Shown here: positions 38,456 to 48,126 of the stretch, piece by piece | Numbering within the stretch: the stretch's first letter is position 1 | Layout: each line of letters starts with the position of its first letter | From: Celerinatantimonas diazotrophica | GTDB lineage: Bacteria; Pseudomonadota; Gammaproteobacteria; Enterobacterales; Celerinatantimonadaceae | Direction of reading: 5' to 3' | Assembly: GCF_004339545.1 (NCBI RefSeq) | Contig: NZ_SMGD01000016.1 | Span: forward strand, 148,046 to 212,045 | DNA length: 64,000 nucleotides | The notes under the pieces: generated by a model | Database searches by the model: none | What the model was told of the DNA's origin: nothing | Seen by the model: only the letters and a program-made list of their open reading frames with translations | Program-made: the position numbers and the translations under genes

Positions 38456-40711
38456 TTGTTAACCGAGTTGCGAAGAGTCATCGAACGCGTGGCCCAGGCC
38501 TCTTCATTGGAACAAGCTATCCAGTTTTTAGTAAGCGAAGTGCGTGCCACGATGCAGGTTGATTGCTGCAGTATTTATCAAGCTGATAATGAGCATCAGC
38601 ATTTAGTCTTGCGCGGCAGCGATGGTTTAGCGCCCTCCGCGGTGGGGCGGACTTGGATCCGTTTCGATGAAGGCGTCGTTGGGTTGGTTGCCCGGCGAGA
38701 AGAGCCCCTTAATATTGCCGATGTTTATCAGCATCCGAGTTTTAAATACCTTCCTGAAGCCAAAGAGGATTCGTTTAAATCGTTTCTGGGGACGCCTATT
38801 ATTTATCACCGCGAATTGTTGGGGGTCCTAGTTGTTCAGCAATCGGATGTTCGTTCATTTAGTGATACCGAAGAAGCGTTTCTGGTGACTCTGGCTGCAC
38901 ACCTTTCAAGCACCTTACGCCATGTTAATTTAACTGACATGATGCAAAAATCACCATCTTTGCCGCGAGCCACTATTCGTGGTATTGCTGGTGCATCAGG
39001 GATTGGTATGGCTCAGAGTTGGGTTTTACAACCGCCGATTGAGCTAACTGAACTTGAACTTGCGACTACCACACAAATTGATGCAGAGCTTGAGTTGTTG
39101 GAGAATGCCTTTGCTAAAACACGCTCTGATCTAGAATCGATGACATTGCGTCTTGGCAAACAACTTCCGCGAGATGTTTTATCTATCTTTGAAGTTTATC
39201 AGGGCATGCTTAATGATGTTAGTTTTGTTAAATCACTGCGCTTAAAAATTAAGCAGGGGTATAGTGCGTCAAGCTCTTTACAACTGGTCTACAAAGAATA
39301 TCTTAAACAATTTGAAGCGCTCAGTGACAGTTACCTAAAAGAACGTGCCGTGGATCTTAAAGATCTCTGCCAGCGTTTATTAATGCATCTGAATCAACCC
39401 CAATTAAATCAATTCCCTGAACGTTCATTCGTCGTCGTGGCTGAAGAAGTGACAGCAACTATGCTCGGCGACATTCCTCGTGAGCGACTGGCAGGGATTG
39501 TCGCGCGAAACGGGACCAGTAACTCACATGCTGCGATTTTAGCGCGAACTATGGGAATACCTGCGGTGATGGGCGTGAATGTTGAGATTGGCTTGTTGGC
39601 ACAGCGATTCTTAATCATTGATGGCTATACTGGCAATATATTTGTTGAGCCAGATGCCATTTTACGTAGTGAATATCGTCAGTTACTGCGACAGGAAGAG
39701 GTGATGAATGCTCAAATTAATCAAGAGCTTCATGAACCTGCAATATCGCGTGATGGACAAGTGATTGAATTATTGGTTAATGCGGGGTTAAGCAGTGATG
39801 CTGATCGCGCGGAAAGTGTTGCTGATGGTGTTGGGTTGTATCGCACTGAGGTGCCATTCTTGCTACAAAACCGCTTTCCATCTGAGTCTGAACAATATCA
39901 AAGCTATTTAAAAATTCTAGCCAGTTATCATGGTAAACCCGTGTGTATGCGCACCTTGGATGTAGGTGGTGACAAGCAGTTGCCTTATTTTCCCATCCAT
40001 GAAGACAACCCATTTTTGGGGTGGCGTGGGATACGTATGACGTTGGATCATCCAGAGATCTTTATGGTGCAGTGCCGCGCGATGTATCGGGCTGCACTCG
40101 TTTATTCAAACCTATCGATAATGTTGCCAATGATCAACTCGATTCAGGAAGTTGAGCAGGCGCTTGTCTTGATGGATCGCGCTTGGCAAGAGGTATTAGA
40201 AGAGAATCCCGACAAAACCGGAGTGAGTCGACCTAAGCTGGGGGTGATGATCGAAGTGCCATCTGCTTTATTCATTTTGCCTGAGCTGGCTAAAAAGGTC
40301 GCCTTCTGGTCAGTTGGTTCTAACGACTTGACCCAGTATCTGTTGGCTGTAGATCGCAATAACAAGCGTGTGAGTGATGCCTATTCGGTTTGTCATCCAG
40401 CGGTTATTCGAGCCTTAAATTACATCTTCATGCAAGGGCAGGCGCTTCATTCTAGCGTGAGTGTCTGCGGTGAAATGGCCGGCGATCCAATGGGCGCTAT
40501 TGCGTTGTTGATTTTGGGATATCGTCATTTAAGCATGAGTAGCTTTAATCTGGCAAAAATTAGATACCTCATCCGTCGAGTTGATCTCAATGAACTAGGC
40601 GCTTTAAAAGAGCGATTACTAGCCTGTGGGGATCGGCAACAGGTACAAACGATCTTATCTGATTATTTAGAACAGTACGACTTATTGCATTTAGTTCGGG
40701 GACATCGATAG
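38456..40711 (+). CDS. ptsP: phosphoenolpyruvate-protein phosphotransferase PtsP (enzyme I-Ntr)
   Basis: First component of the nitrogen-PTS phosphorelay. About 751 residues: an N-terminal GAF domain (about 20-160; FDEGVVGLVARREEPLNIAD, FLGTPIIYHRELLGVLVVQQ in pieces), an EI N-terminal region with phosphoacceptor His358 in NGTSNSHAAILARTMG, and a C-terminal PEP-binding domain (RTEVPFL, RTLDVGGDKQLPYF, GSNDLTQYLLAVDR). TTG 38456 is chosen: AAGGAGAG is five bases upstream and the product begins MLTELRRVIERVA, matching E. coli MLTRLREIVEKVA. An upstream TTG at 38384 is in frame but poorly supported. Confidence 0.94.
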   Translation: MLTELRRVIERVAQASSLEQAIQFLVSEVRATMQVDCCSIYQADNEHQHLVLRGSDGLAPSAVGRTWIRFDEGVVGLVARREEPLNIADVYQHPSFKYLPEAKEDSFKSFLGTPIIYHRELLGVLVVQQSDVRSFSDTEEAFLVTLAAHLSSTLRHVNLTDMMQKSPSLPRATIRGIAGASGIGMAQSWVLQPPIELTELELATTTQIDAELELLENAFAKTRSDLESMTLRLGKQLPRDVLSIFEVYQGMLNDVSFVKSLRLKIKQGYSASSSLQLVYKEYLKQFEALSDSYLKERAVDLKDLCQRLLMHLNQPQLNQFPERSFVVVAEEVTATMLGDIPRERLAGIVARNGTSNSHAAILARTMGIPAVMGVNVEIGLLAQRFLIIDGYTGNIFVEPDAILRSEYRQLLRQEEVMNAQINQELHEPAISRDGQVIELLVNAGLSSDADRAESVADGVGLYRTEVPFLLQNRFPSESEQYQSYLKILASYHGKPVCMRTLDVGGDKQLPYFPIHEDNPFLGWRGIRMTLDHPEIFMVQCRAMYRAALVYSNLSIMLPMINSIQEVEQALVLMDRAWQEVLEENPDKTGVSRPKLGVMIEVPSALFILPELAKKVAFWSVGSNDLTQYLLAVDRNNKRVSDAYSVCHPAVIRALNYIFMQGQALHSSVSVCGEMAGDPMGAIALLILGYRHLSMSSFNLAKIRYLIRRVDLNELGALKERLLACGDRQQVQTILSDYLEQYDLLHLVRGHR

Positions 40712-40794
40712 TAGCAAGCGCTTGTGTTCTGGCATGGAACCTTGCACAATCAACTCCTCTTTTTGATGATGTAGTTTGGTAGAAGGGCTTTATT

Positions 40795-41601
40795 GTGAGG
40801 ACATATTGGCATTATCCGCATATCGACCCGGTTGCATTTTCCATTGGACCTATTGAAGTTCACTGGTATGGTTTGATGTACCTAGTCGGTTTTATCTTCG
40901 CACTGTTTTGTGCCAACCGTTACGCTGATCGGGATGATAACGACTGGAATCGCAATCAGGTTAGCGATCTGCTGTTTTACTGTTTTTTAGGTGTGATTTT
41001 AGGTGGCCGAATCGGCTATGTTCTGTTTTATCAGTTTCCGCTATTTATTTCTCATCCAGTATATATCTTTAAAATCTGGGATGGCGGAATGTCATTCCAT
41101 GGTGGTTTAATTGGTGTGATTTTGGCAATGTTCTATTTTGCCCGTAAGACTCACCGCCACTTCTTCGTAGTCGCCGATGTCGTTGCACCTTTAGTGCCTT
41201 TTGGACTCGGTGCGGGACGTATCGGTAACTTTATTAATGGTGAGTTGTGGGGCCGGGTGACTGATGTGCCGTGGGCATTGATCTATCCCGATGCCGGCCC
41301 ACTACCTCGACATCCTTCTGAGATTTACGAATTTTTGTTAGAAGGTGTATTGTTGCTCATTATCTTGCAAGTTTATTCACGCCGAAAACCACCTCTGGGC
41401 GCAGTCTCGGGGATGTTTATGTTTCTCTACGGGTGCTTTCGCTGTTTTGCTGAATGTTTCCGTCAGCCTGATCCGCAGTTGGGCTTTTTTAGCTTCGGCA
41501 CGACGATGGGACAGATCTTGTCGATTCCAATGATTATCATTGGTGCCTGGATTTTAATTTGGTCATATCGCCGAGCAAAGCGGCGTTTAATTGAAAAATA
41601 G
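40795..41601 (+). CDS. lgt: prolipoprotein diacylglyceryl transferase
   Basis: Inner-membrane enzyme that adds diacylglycerol to the lipobox Cys of prolipoproteins, step one before LspA (also in this window). 268 residues with about seven helices; [32 protein letters not shown] with the essential His, and the signature [16 protein letters not shown]. Start GTG 40795 with AAGGG eight bases upstream. Downstream of ptsP as in E. coli; thyA, tandem with lgt there, is here inverted and convergent. Confidence 0.95.
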   Translation: MRTYWHYPHIDPVAFSIGPIEVHWYGLMYLVGFIFALFCANRYADRDDNDWNRNQVSDLLFYCFLGVILGGRIGYVLFYQFPLFISHPVYIFKIWDGGMSFHGGLIGVILAMFYFARKTHRHFFVVADVVAPLVPFGLGAGRIGNFINGELWGRVTDVPWALIYPDAGPLPRHPSEIYEFLLEGVLLLIILQVYSRRKPPLGAVSGMFMFLYGCFRCFAECFRQPDPQLGFFSFGTTMGQILSIPMIIIGAWILIWSYRRAKRRLIEK

Positions 41602-41701
41602 ACACCTCAATTTGTGTCATTCTGTTCAATGATAGGAGCGCTTGCCTTATGGGGCGATGAGATCAAAGAATATGGATGACACAATTGACAAGCGGTTAGA
41701 T

Positions 41702-41726
41702 AGAATCCCTGTACTCTGGGGATTCT
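41702..41726. terminator. hairpin between convergent lgt and thyA
   Basis: AGAATCCC 41702-41709 and GGGATTCT 41719-41726 with a nine-base loop; no T tract on either side, so a weak call. Confidence 0.4.
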
Positions 41727-41792
41727 ATAAAGGAGCTGTTCTGGGGTGTTTAATATTTAAGTGATATGCAACCCAACCAGCTCATTACTTGC

Positions 41793-42644
41793 TTAAACTG
41801 AAAATGGGTATTTGATAGGGTCGTGATGCTGATAGCCTTCGACTTTAAAATCATCTAGTGTGACCCAGCTTTCCAGATCTTTAAGAGTTTTGATTTCGGG
41901 ATTGATATGAAAAGTAGGGGCCGGTAGAGGCTCTCGTTTTAGTTGTACATCTCGCATCAGTTCTAATTGGTCTTCATAAATATGAGCATTTACGATTTTA
42001 TGGTAGACCTTCCCCGGTTTATTGCCAGTTATTTGCGCCATAATCGCCAGTAGAAAATAAGCCTGAACCATATTGAAGTTAAGGCCAAGGGGGACGTCAC
42101 AACTGCGCTGAGTACTATTTAAATACAATGTACCGCCGAGCAGCGAAAAGTGATGGCTATACATACATGGTCGCAGACAAGCACGGTCAAATACGCCAGG
42201 ATTGTAAAATGTGAGGATCTCGCCACGGTTATCTTGACCTTGACTGAGGTCATCGACGATTTGTTGCAATAAATCAATGCGTGAGCCGTCGGCACATCGC
42301 CAGTTTCTGGCAACTACGCCATAGGCTTCACCAATATCATCTTCACCTTTGCGATGGGGATTGTTGAGCCAGTCCTGATTGTTGTTGGCATTGGCATCCC
42401 ATGTTTTGGTTCCAATCTGGCGAAAATCAGCGGCACTAGCATACCCTCGCAGATACCCTATCATCTCTGCAACTGCTGCTTTCCAAAAGCTTTTGCGCGT
42501 AGTGACTAATGGAAACTGCCCATTTTCAACGTCATAACTCAGATCGGCATTAATGACTGTTAGGCAGCGTTTCCCTGTGCGTTTGTTATCTACCCAGATC
42601 CCTTCGTCAATGATCCGGCGGCATAAATCGAGATATTGCTTCAT
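41793..42644 (-). CDS. thyA: thymidylate synthase
   Basis: Methylates dUMP to dTMP using 5,10-methylene-THF. 283 residues, the longer Vibrio/Shewanella-like form rather than the 264-residue E. coli form. The nucleophile is Cys160 in [12 protein letters not shown], where the usual PCH is PCM, as in Vibrio enzymes; [15 protein letters not shown] supplies phosphate and dUMP contacts, and [12 protein letters not shown] the N-terminal Arg. Orientation relative to lgt is reversed compared with E. coli. Confidence 0.95.
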   Translation of the reverse strand: MKQYLDLCRRIIDEGIWVDNKRTGKRCLTVINADLSYDVENGQFPLVTTRKSFWKAAVAEMIGYLRGYASAADFRQIGTKTWDANANNNQDWLNNPHRKGEDDIGEAYGVVARNWRCADGSRIDLLQQIVDDLSQGQDNRGEILTFYNPGVFDRACLRPCMYSHHFSLLGGTLYLNSTQRSCDVPLGLNFNMVQAYFLLAIMAQITGNKPGKVYHKIVNAHIYEDQLELMRDVQLKREPLPAPTFHINPEIKTLKDLESWVTLDDFKVEGYQHHDPIKYPFSV

Positions 42645-42861
42645 AGAAAATAGTTTTTGTCTTAAGGGTGGTGGATTTTACCATGTTAGCCTAAGTTTTA
42701 TGAGATGGTCAGGCAATCTTTGTGTCGTTAACGTCGGCTATTATGGTAGTTAGGAATATTTATATTCGGTTAAACCTTATATTATCTCAATTAGAAGTGA
42801 ATTTTTAATAGGCACAAAGTCGTTAAACTAACGATATATCAAGTACTGATGAGGAATGAAT

Positions 42862-44064
42862 GTGCGCGAATTTATTGATCGTTTTTTAAGAATGGAAGCT
42901 GCCAGCGGCATCTTACTAATTATCGCTGCCATAGTTGCTCTGGTCATGGCTAATTCACCATTGAACCATCTTTATGTGCACTTGTTTGATATGCCGGTGC
43001 AGGTTCGGATTGCATCGCTCAACATTGAGAAACCGTTATTGCTATGGGTCAATGATGGGTTAATGGCAATATTCTTTTTAGTGATTGGTCTTGAAGTCAA
43101 ACGTGAAGTTCTAGAGGGCGAGCTGTCTAGCCGTGACAAAGCTAGTTTGCCAATATTTGCTGCGTTGGGAGGGATGGTCGTCCCGGCGCTCATCTTTTTG
43201 TTGTTTAACCACGATTCTCCTGAGCTTAAAAATGGTTGGGCAATCCCTGCGGCAACTGACATTGCTTTTGCGTTAGGGATTATGGCCCTACTAGGAAAAC
43301 GAGTACCGAGTAGTTTGAAGGTGTTTCTTCTGGCGTTGGCTATCGCAGATGATTTAGGCGTAGTGATTATCATTGCGGCATTTTACTCTCATGGCATGTC
43401 TGTTGTGGCATTGGCTTGTGCTGGGCTTGCCTTAATTGGGTTGATTATTTTAAATAAACGAGGCTGCAGTTCACTCACACCTTATTTATTGTTAGGGGTT
43501 ATTTTGTGGATTGCGGTGCTTAAATCAGGTGTCCATGCCACTATTGCCGGCGTCTTGTTGGGATTGACGATCCCTTTGCGTGTTAAAGGTCATTCGCATT
43601 CGCCTTTGGAGCGTTTAGAGCATTCGCTGCACTCGGTTTCTGGCTATATCATTTTGCCTATTTTTGCCTTTGCTAATGCGGGCATTAACTTAGTGGATGC
43701 TGAATCGGTCTTTCATATATCGCTCTCATTAGGGGTGATGCTGGGATTATTTATAGGTAAGCCACTTGGGATCTTTTTAGCCAGCTATCTGGCGATTAAG
43801 TTAAAAGCGGCTAAATTACCTCAGGGCACTCAGTTTAAGCAGCTTTTTGCAACGAGTGTCTTAGCGGGAATTGGCTTTACAATGTCGATTTTTATTACTT
43901 CGTTGGCCTATCCAGGTATGCAGGCGCAGATTGATCAAGCGCGGTTAGCGATTTTACTCGGTTCTTTTTTGGCGGCCTGTTGTGGCTATATGCTGTTGAG
44001 AGTTACCACCCACAAGCCTAAGACATCGTCCGCATTGGAGGCGTCTTCACCCGTTGATCACTAA
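42862..44064 (+). CDS. nhaA: Na+/H+ antiporter NhaA
   Basis: Electrogenic 2H+/Na+ exchanger of the inner membrane for sodium and alkaline-pH tolerance. About 400 residues, 12 helices; AIPAATDIAFALG holds the Asp133 equivalent and LAIADDLGVVIIIAAFY the Asp163-Asp164 transport dyad; GLEVKREVLEGEL and GIGFTMSIFI are also diagnostic. GTG 42862 is preferred because GAGG lies seven bases upstream; the ATG at 42856 is only two bases from it. The regulator nhaR is downstream, separated here by a small secreted-protein gene. Confidence 0.95.
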   Translation: MREFIDRFLRMEAASGILLIIAAIVALVMANSPLNHLYVHLFDMPVQVRIASLNIEKPLLLWVNDGLMAIFFLVIGLEVKREVLEGELSSRDKASLPIFAALGGMVVPALIFLLFNHDSPELKNGWAIPAATDIAFALGIMALLGKRVPSSLKVFLLALAIADDLGVVIIIAAFYSHGMSVVALACAGLALIGLIILNKRGCSSLTPYLLLGVILWIAVLKSGVHATIAGVLLGLTIPLRVKGHSHSPLERLEHSLHSVSGYIILPIFAFANAGINLVDAESVFHISLSLGVMLGLFIGKPLGIFLASYLAIKLKAAKLPQGTQFKQLFATSVLAGIGFTMSIFITSLAYPGMQAQIDQARLAILLGSFLAACCGYMLLRVTTHKPKTSSALEASSPVDH

Positions 44065-44074
44065 GGAGCAATCC

Positions 44075-44434
44075 ATGGTCAAAAAACTGATGATTGGCAT
44101 TTTAACCGCAGCTGGAGCAGGTGTCCTGCTCCCAGTACATGCGCAGATGCATAATCCGTATAATTGCCAGAAGCAGCCGGAGTTATGTCAGGCATATTTG
44201 CAGGGAGTTATTGATAGCCTAAGTGAGTTGAAAGATCAGGCTGATATGCAAGATGCGTTTAGCGAACGCGCCCTTAAAAGTCGAGGGGGGCAGCGCTATC
44301 AATGGGCGCAAGGGCAATATTGCGATCAGAATACGATGATCCATTGGCAAAACTGGGCTAAAAAACAGAAACTATTACCTAACCAGCAAATCTGGTTGGA
44401 GAGTGAGTTGAAAAAGCTAAATGGTTGTGACTAA
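44075..44434 (+). CDS. small secreted Cys-containing protein, Rap1a/Tai-like
   Basis: 119 residues with a clear signal peptide (MVKKLMIGILTAAGAGVLLPVHA) and AAGGAGC six bases before ATG 44075. The mature part has four cysteines: YNCQKQPELCQAYLQGVIDSL, QYCDQNTM and a C-terminal NGCD. The layout C-x-AYLxGVxD … C … WxxxxKxLPxxQxW … C recalls Rap1a/Tai4-type T6SS immunity proteins, but identity is low by eye and no effector gene is adjacent. It follows nhaA by ten bases and may be cotranscribed. Function unknown. Confidence 0.6.
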   Translation: MVKKLMIGILTAAGAGVLLPVHAQMHNPYNCQKQPELCQAYLQGVIDSLSELKDQADMQDAFSERALKSRGGQRYQWAQGQYCDQNTMIHWQNWAKKQKLLPNQQIWLESELKKLNGCD

Positions 44435-44476
44435 TGAATCGGCTTAGAGTGTAAGGGTTACAGACTATTTTGGTTG

Positions 44477-44517
44477 ACAGGGCTTGGGCGAGCGGTGAAC
44501 TGCTCGATAAGCCCTGT
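44477..44517 (+). terminator. long hairpin after the small secreted-protein gene
   Basis: ACAGGGCTT 44477-44485 with AAGCCCTGT 44509-44517, and an inner stem CGAGC / GCTCG (44489-44493, 44502-44506). No U run follows. The rest of the 336-base spacer to nhaR (44435-44770) shows no gene and no clear promoter. Confidence 0.5.
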
Positions 44518-44770
44518 TCGTGGTCGTTGTTATTCTGTCAGTTAATCGTATTGGCAAATTGAAAGCTGTGAGAACCTCAGAAAACTATCATTGGTAGACC
44601 TTCCTGATACGAAGCTGTAGTATTAATAATTTGTTTGTCGTTTTATGGCTTAACTATACTGCTGACAGCGTTGTTGTTAGTCAACCATTTGGCCCCTAGC
44701 CATAATGGTTGAATGGTTAAATTTAGGGCAGTTTAAAAGAGCGGATATTCAATTTGTTGATGAGTTCATT

Positions 44771-45670
44771 ATGGCGCACCTGAATTATAATCATCTTTAT
44801 TACTTCTGGATGACCTATAAAAGAGGGTCTGTCACGGCCGCTGCGCAGGCGCTGTTTTTAACACCACAAACGGTTACTGGGCAGATAAAACTATTAGAAG
44901 AACGTTTCAAAGGTGCGTTGTTTATTCGTAAAGGCCCCAAGTTATTGCCAACTGAACTGGGACAGTTAGTGTTCAAATATGCTGACAAGATGTTTTCGTT
45001 AAGCTATGAGATGATGGATATTATTAACTACTCAGGGCAGGAAAATCAGCTGTTTGAAGTCGGTGTTGCGGATGCGTTAAGTAAATCGTTGGCCGCAAAA
45101 GTTTTGGAGTCGGTGATCCCTAAAGATGGTCGTCTGCAGTTGCGTTGCATTGAATCTACCCATGAGATGCTGTTAGGGCAACTCAGTGAACATAAGCTGG
45201 ATATGATCCTGTCGGATTGCGCACTCGATAGCGATAAGCAAGATACCTTATTTAGTAAGTGGTTAGGGGAATGTGGTGTGGCTTTTTTTAGCTCTGAACC
45301 ACTGGACGAGTTCGCTTTCCCTGCGTGTCTTGAAACTCGGCCATTGCTTATTCCTTCTCGGCGCAGTGCGTTGGGGCGTAAACTGTTAGGTTGGTTTGAA
45401 GAGCAAGGGTTGAGCGTTAATATTATGGGAGAATTTGATGATGCAGCATTAATGACGGCTTTTGGCTGTCAAAAAAGGCGTATCTTTGTGGCACCATCGA
45501 TCTATACTGAAGATATTATGCGTGGTGGTTTAGTGTATCAACTGGGAACGACAGAAGCGATCAAAGAAGAATATTATGTTATTTTTGCTCAAAGGATGAT
45601 CCAGCATCCAGCTGTTAAACGACTTTGTGAGCAAAATTTTAGTGAATTATTTGCTGGAATTAATGAGTGA
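44771..45670 (+). CDS. nhaR: LysR-family activator NhaR
   Basis: Sodium-responsive LysR regulator that activates nhaA in E. coli. 299 residues; [39 protein letters not shown] (the winged helix-turn-helix), [28 protein letters not shown] in parts, and [15 protein letters not shown] all track E. coli NhaR closely. The start is placed at ATG 44771, although only a weak ribosome site is visible; an upstream ATG at 44705 would add 22 unrelated residues. Its stop overlaps the next gene by one base. Confidence 0.95.
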   Translation: MAHLNYNHLYYFWMTYKRGSVTAAAQALFLTPQTVTGQIKLLEERFKGALFIRKGPKLLPTELGQLVFKYADKMFSLSYEMMDIINYSGQENQLFEVGVADALSKSLAAKVLESVIPKDGRLQLRCIESTHEMLLGQLSEHKLDMILSDCALDSDKQDTLFSKWLGECGVAFFSSEPLDEFAFPACLETRPLLIPSRRSALGRKLLGWFEEQGLSVNIMGEFDDAALMTAFGCQKRRIFVAPSIYTEDIMRGGLVYQLGTTEAIKEEYYVIFAQRMIQHPAVKRLCEQNFSELFAGINE

Positions 45671-45981
45671 TGAGTGAACAAGATATAACTGTGTCGATGC
45701 AGGAAATGCAGGAAAATTCTGCAGCAGCCCTCGCTTTGCTAAAAGCTTTGGCCAATGAGCATCGATTGATTATTTTGTGTTATCTGGTTGAACATGAATA
45801 TTCAGTCGGGGCACTCAATCAATGTGTCGATCTCAGCCAGTCGGCTTTATCTCAACATTTGGCATGGCTGCGTCGGGAAGGCATCGTTAAGACGCGTAAA
45901 CAAGCGCAGACAATCTACTATTCGATTGCCAGCGATAACGCAAAAGCCATTTTAGAATTACTTCACCGACTTTATTGCTAA
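45670..45981 (+). CDS. ArsR/SmtB-family transcriptional regulator
   Basis: Winged-helix regulator of 103 residues: LLKALANEHRLIILCYLVEHEYSVGALN is the N-terminal half of the ArsR fold, and LSQSALSQHLAWLRREGIVKTRK the recognition helix and start of the wing. There is no CxC metal site in the recognition helix region; single Cys residues (Leu-Cys-Tyr near 37, NQCVDL near 55, and the C-terminal Cys) may allow redox or sulfide sensing, as in BigR/SqrR types. TGATG overlap with nhaR implies coupled translation. The target is unknown. Confidence 0.85.
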   Translation: MSEQDITVSMQEMQENSAAALALLKALANEHRLIILCYLVEHEYSVGALNQCVDLSQSALSQHLAWLRREGIVKTRKQAQTIYYSIASDNAKAILELLHRLYC

Positions 45982-46011
45982 GACAACTCAATCTTGCGTA
46001 TATAGCAGATA

Positions 46012-46039
46012 CAAAAAAACCGGCTGAAGCCGGCTTTTT
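46012..46039. terminator. bidirectional terminator, arsR / rpsT
   Basis: CCGGC 46020-46024 and GCCGG 46029-46033 with a four-base loop, preceded by seven A and followed by CTTTTTG, so it can serve both convergent genes. Confidence 0.85.
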
Positions 46040-46053
46040 GTCGATCAAAAAGC

Positions 46054-46314
46054 TTACAGCGCTTTGATCTGAGCGTTCAAGCGACTCATATGACGAGCTG
46101 CTTTGTTTTTATGGATCAGCCCTTTTGTTGCGGCACGATCCAGAACTGACTGCGCTTGTTTTAAAGCGCCTTGCGCTGCTTCTTTATCGCCGGCTGCAAC
46201 AGCTGCAACTACTTTTTTCATGTAGCTACGCATCATGGAGCGGCGGCTAGCATTGTGCTTACGGCGTTTTTCAGCCTGAAGAGCACGTTTTTTAGCTGAC
46301 TTAATATTAGCCAA
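46054..46314 (-). CDS. rpsT: 30S ribosomal protein S20
   Basis: 86-residue basic helical protein that binds 16S r[23 protein letters not shown] at the N-terminus and [22 protein letters not shown] at the end are S20 signatures. Divergent from murJ and close to ribF-ileS, as in E. coli. Confidence 0.97.
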   Translation of the reverse strand: MANIKSAKKRALQAEKRRKHNASRRSMMRSYMKKVVAAVAAGDKEAAQGALKQAQSVLDRAATKGLIHKNKAARHMSRLNAQIKAL

Positions 46315-46498
46315 GGTTTACTCCCGAACTCGAATCTCTTAAAGGCCGTGGAATATGCCTTTTTTCTCGTGTGATGTCAAACAAAATTTAACCAAGCTGC
46401 ATCATCTGTTATTTCTTAACGCACAAGGTTAAACTGGGGCGCAATTTTAGCAGCTTCTGGCACCTAAGTCATGGCTGATTCTTGAGGTAACCGCAAAT

Positions 46499-48076
46499 TT
46501 GAGTAGAAAATTATTAAAATCTGGCGCAATTGTCAGTTCCATGACATTAATTTCGCGCATGCTGGGCTTAATTCGAGATGTTGTTGTTGCCAACTTGTTA
46601 GGTGCTGGCACTGCGGCTGATGTGTTTTTTTTCGCCAATCGTATCCCTAATTTTTTACGCCGGTTGTTTGCTGAAGGTGCCTTTGCTCAAGCATTTATTC
46701 CGGTTTTCACCCAATATAAGCAGCAAGAGTCTGAGGATGAACTGCGCGAGTTGGTTGCTCGGGTGAGTGGCACGTTAGGGCTGATTGTAACGATTGTCAC
46801 TTTCATCGGGATACTGGCCTCTCCGGTTGTCGCAATGATCTTCGGGACGGGGTGGTTTATCGATTGGTTACATCATGGTCCTGATGGGCATAAATTTGTA
46901 CTTGCTTCGTTGCTATTAAAAATCACGTTTCCATATTTGTGGTTCATTACTTTTACGGGCATGGCCGGGGCGATTTTAAATAGCTTTGGTCGTTTTGCGG
47001 TTGCCTCGTTTACTCCTGTATTTTTAAATGTCGCCATGATTGGTGCTGCCCTTTATTATGCGCCTCATCTAGCTCAGCCAGAGGTCGGGTTGGCTTGGGG
47101 GGTATTTTTCGGTGGGCTGTTACAATTTTTGTTTCAACTGCCATTTTTATTACGCCTTAAAATGTTGCATTGGCCTCGTTGGGGCTGGAAACATCCAGGT
47201 GTGATGAAAATTCGTAAACTGATGTTGCCGGCATTATTTGGTGTCTCGGTGAGCCAAATTAATTTGCTGTTCGATACCTTTATGGCCAGTTTTTTAGTCA
47301 GTGGTTCGATTAGTTGGTTGTATTACTCTGATCGTTTGCTGGAGTTTCCTTTAGGGTTGTTTGGAATTGCGATTGGCACTGTCATCTTACCGAGTTTGTC
47401 TGAGCGTCATGTGGATAAAAACCCGAAGGAGTTCGCTCGCACGATGGATTGGGCGGTTCGTATGGTTGGGTTGTTAGGGATCCCGGCGATGTCTGGGATG
47501 ATTATTCTCTCGACTCCGATGTTGCGGGTGTTATTTATGCGCGGCGCTTTTGATGCGAGTGATGTACATCATGCGACTTATAGTTTGGTCGCTTTTTCCT
47601 GTGGTTTGCTCTTTTTTATGCTGATCAAAATTTTTGCGCCGGGTTTTTATGCTCGTCAAGATACTCGAACGCCAGTGCGTTATGGGGTGATTGCCATGGT
47701 GACTAATATTGTTTTAAATGGGATTTTTATCGTTCCCTTTGGGTACATTGGCATGGCCATGGCGACTGCGTTATCAGCACTTTTGAATGCTTGTTTGTTA
47801 TATCGGGGGTTAGTGAAAGCTGGGGTGTATCGCATTAGTCGTTATAGCTGGCTCTTTTTGGCTCGGGTGGCTCTGGCGAGTATTATTATGGCTGCTGGAC
47901 TTTATTATTTTTTACCCTCTTGGAATAACTGGATCCATTTAACGTTTTTACATAGTTTGTATTGGCTGGTCGGGGGAATTATTGCGGCGATTGTAGTCTA
48001 TGGGGTATCTCTGGTAGCCTTGGGCGGAAGATTATCCCATTTGAAAAGCTCCAGCGGGGCTGTATCTGACGAATAA
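46499..48076 (+). CDS. murJ: lipid II flippase MurJ
   Basis: Moves lipid II across the inner membrane for peptidoglycan synthesis. 525 residues, about 14 helices of the MOP superfamily. SSMTLISRMLGLIRDVVVANLLG, the N-terminal essential Arg region, is followed by FFANRIPNFLRRLFAEGAFAQAFIP, then SVSQINLLFDTFMASFL, DRLLEFPLGLFGIAIGTVILP and APGFYARQDTRTPV (each quoted in part). Start TTG 46499 with TTGAGG about ten bases upstream; the resulting MSRKLLKSGAIVSSMT fits E. coli MNLLKSLAAVSSMT. Confidence 0.94.
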   Translation: MSRKLLKSGAIVSSMTLISRMLGLIRDVVVANLLGAGTAADVFFFANRIPNFLRRLFAEGAFAQAFIPVFTQYKQQESEDELRELVARVSGTLGLIVTIVTFIGILASPVVAMIFGTGWFIDWLHHGPDGHKFVLASLLLKITFPYLWFITFTGMAGAILNSFGRFAVASFTPVFLNVAMIGAALYYAPHLAQPEVGLAWGVFFGGLLQFLFQLPFLLRLKMLHWPRWGWKHPGVMKIRKLMLPALFGVSVSQINLLFDTFMASFLVSGSISWLYYSDRLLEFPLGLFGIAIGTVILPSLSERHVDKNPKEFARTMDWAVRMVGLLGIPAMSGMIILSTPMLRVLFMRGAFDASDVHHATYSLVAFSCGLLFFMLIKIFAPGFYARQDTRTPVRYGVIAMVTNIVLNGIFIVPFGYIGMAMATALSALLNACLLYRGLVKAGVYRISRYSWLFLARVALASIIMAAGLYYFLPSWNNWIHLTFLHSLYWLVGGIIAAIVVYGVSLVALGGRLSHLKSSSGAVSDE

Positions 48077-48126
48077 ACAAGCTATAATTCGGCGTTTAGC
48101 GTCGCTTGATTGGGCTGTATTGATTG

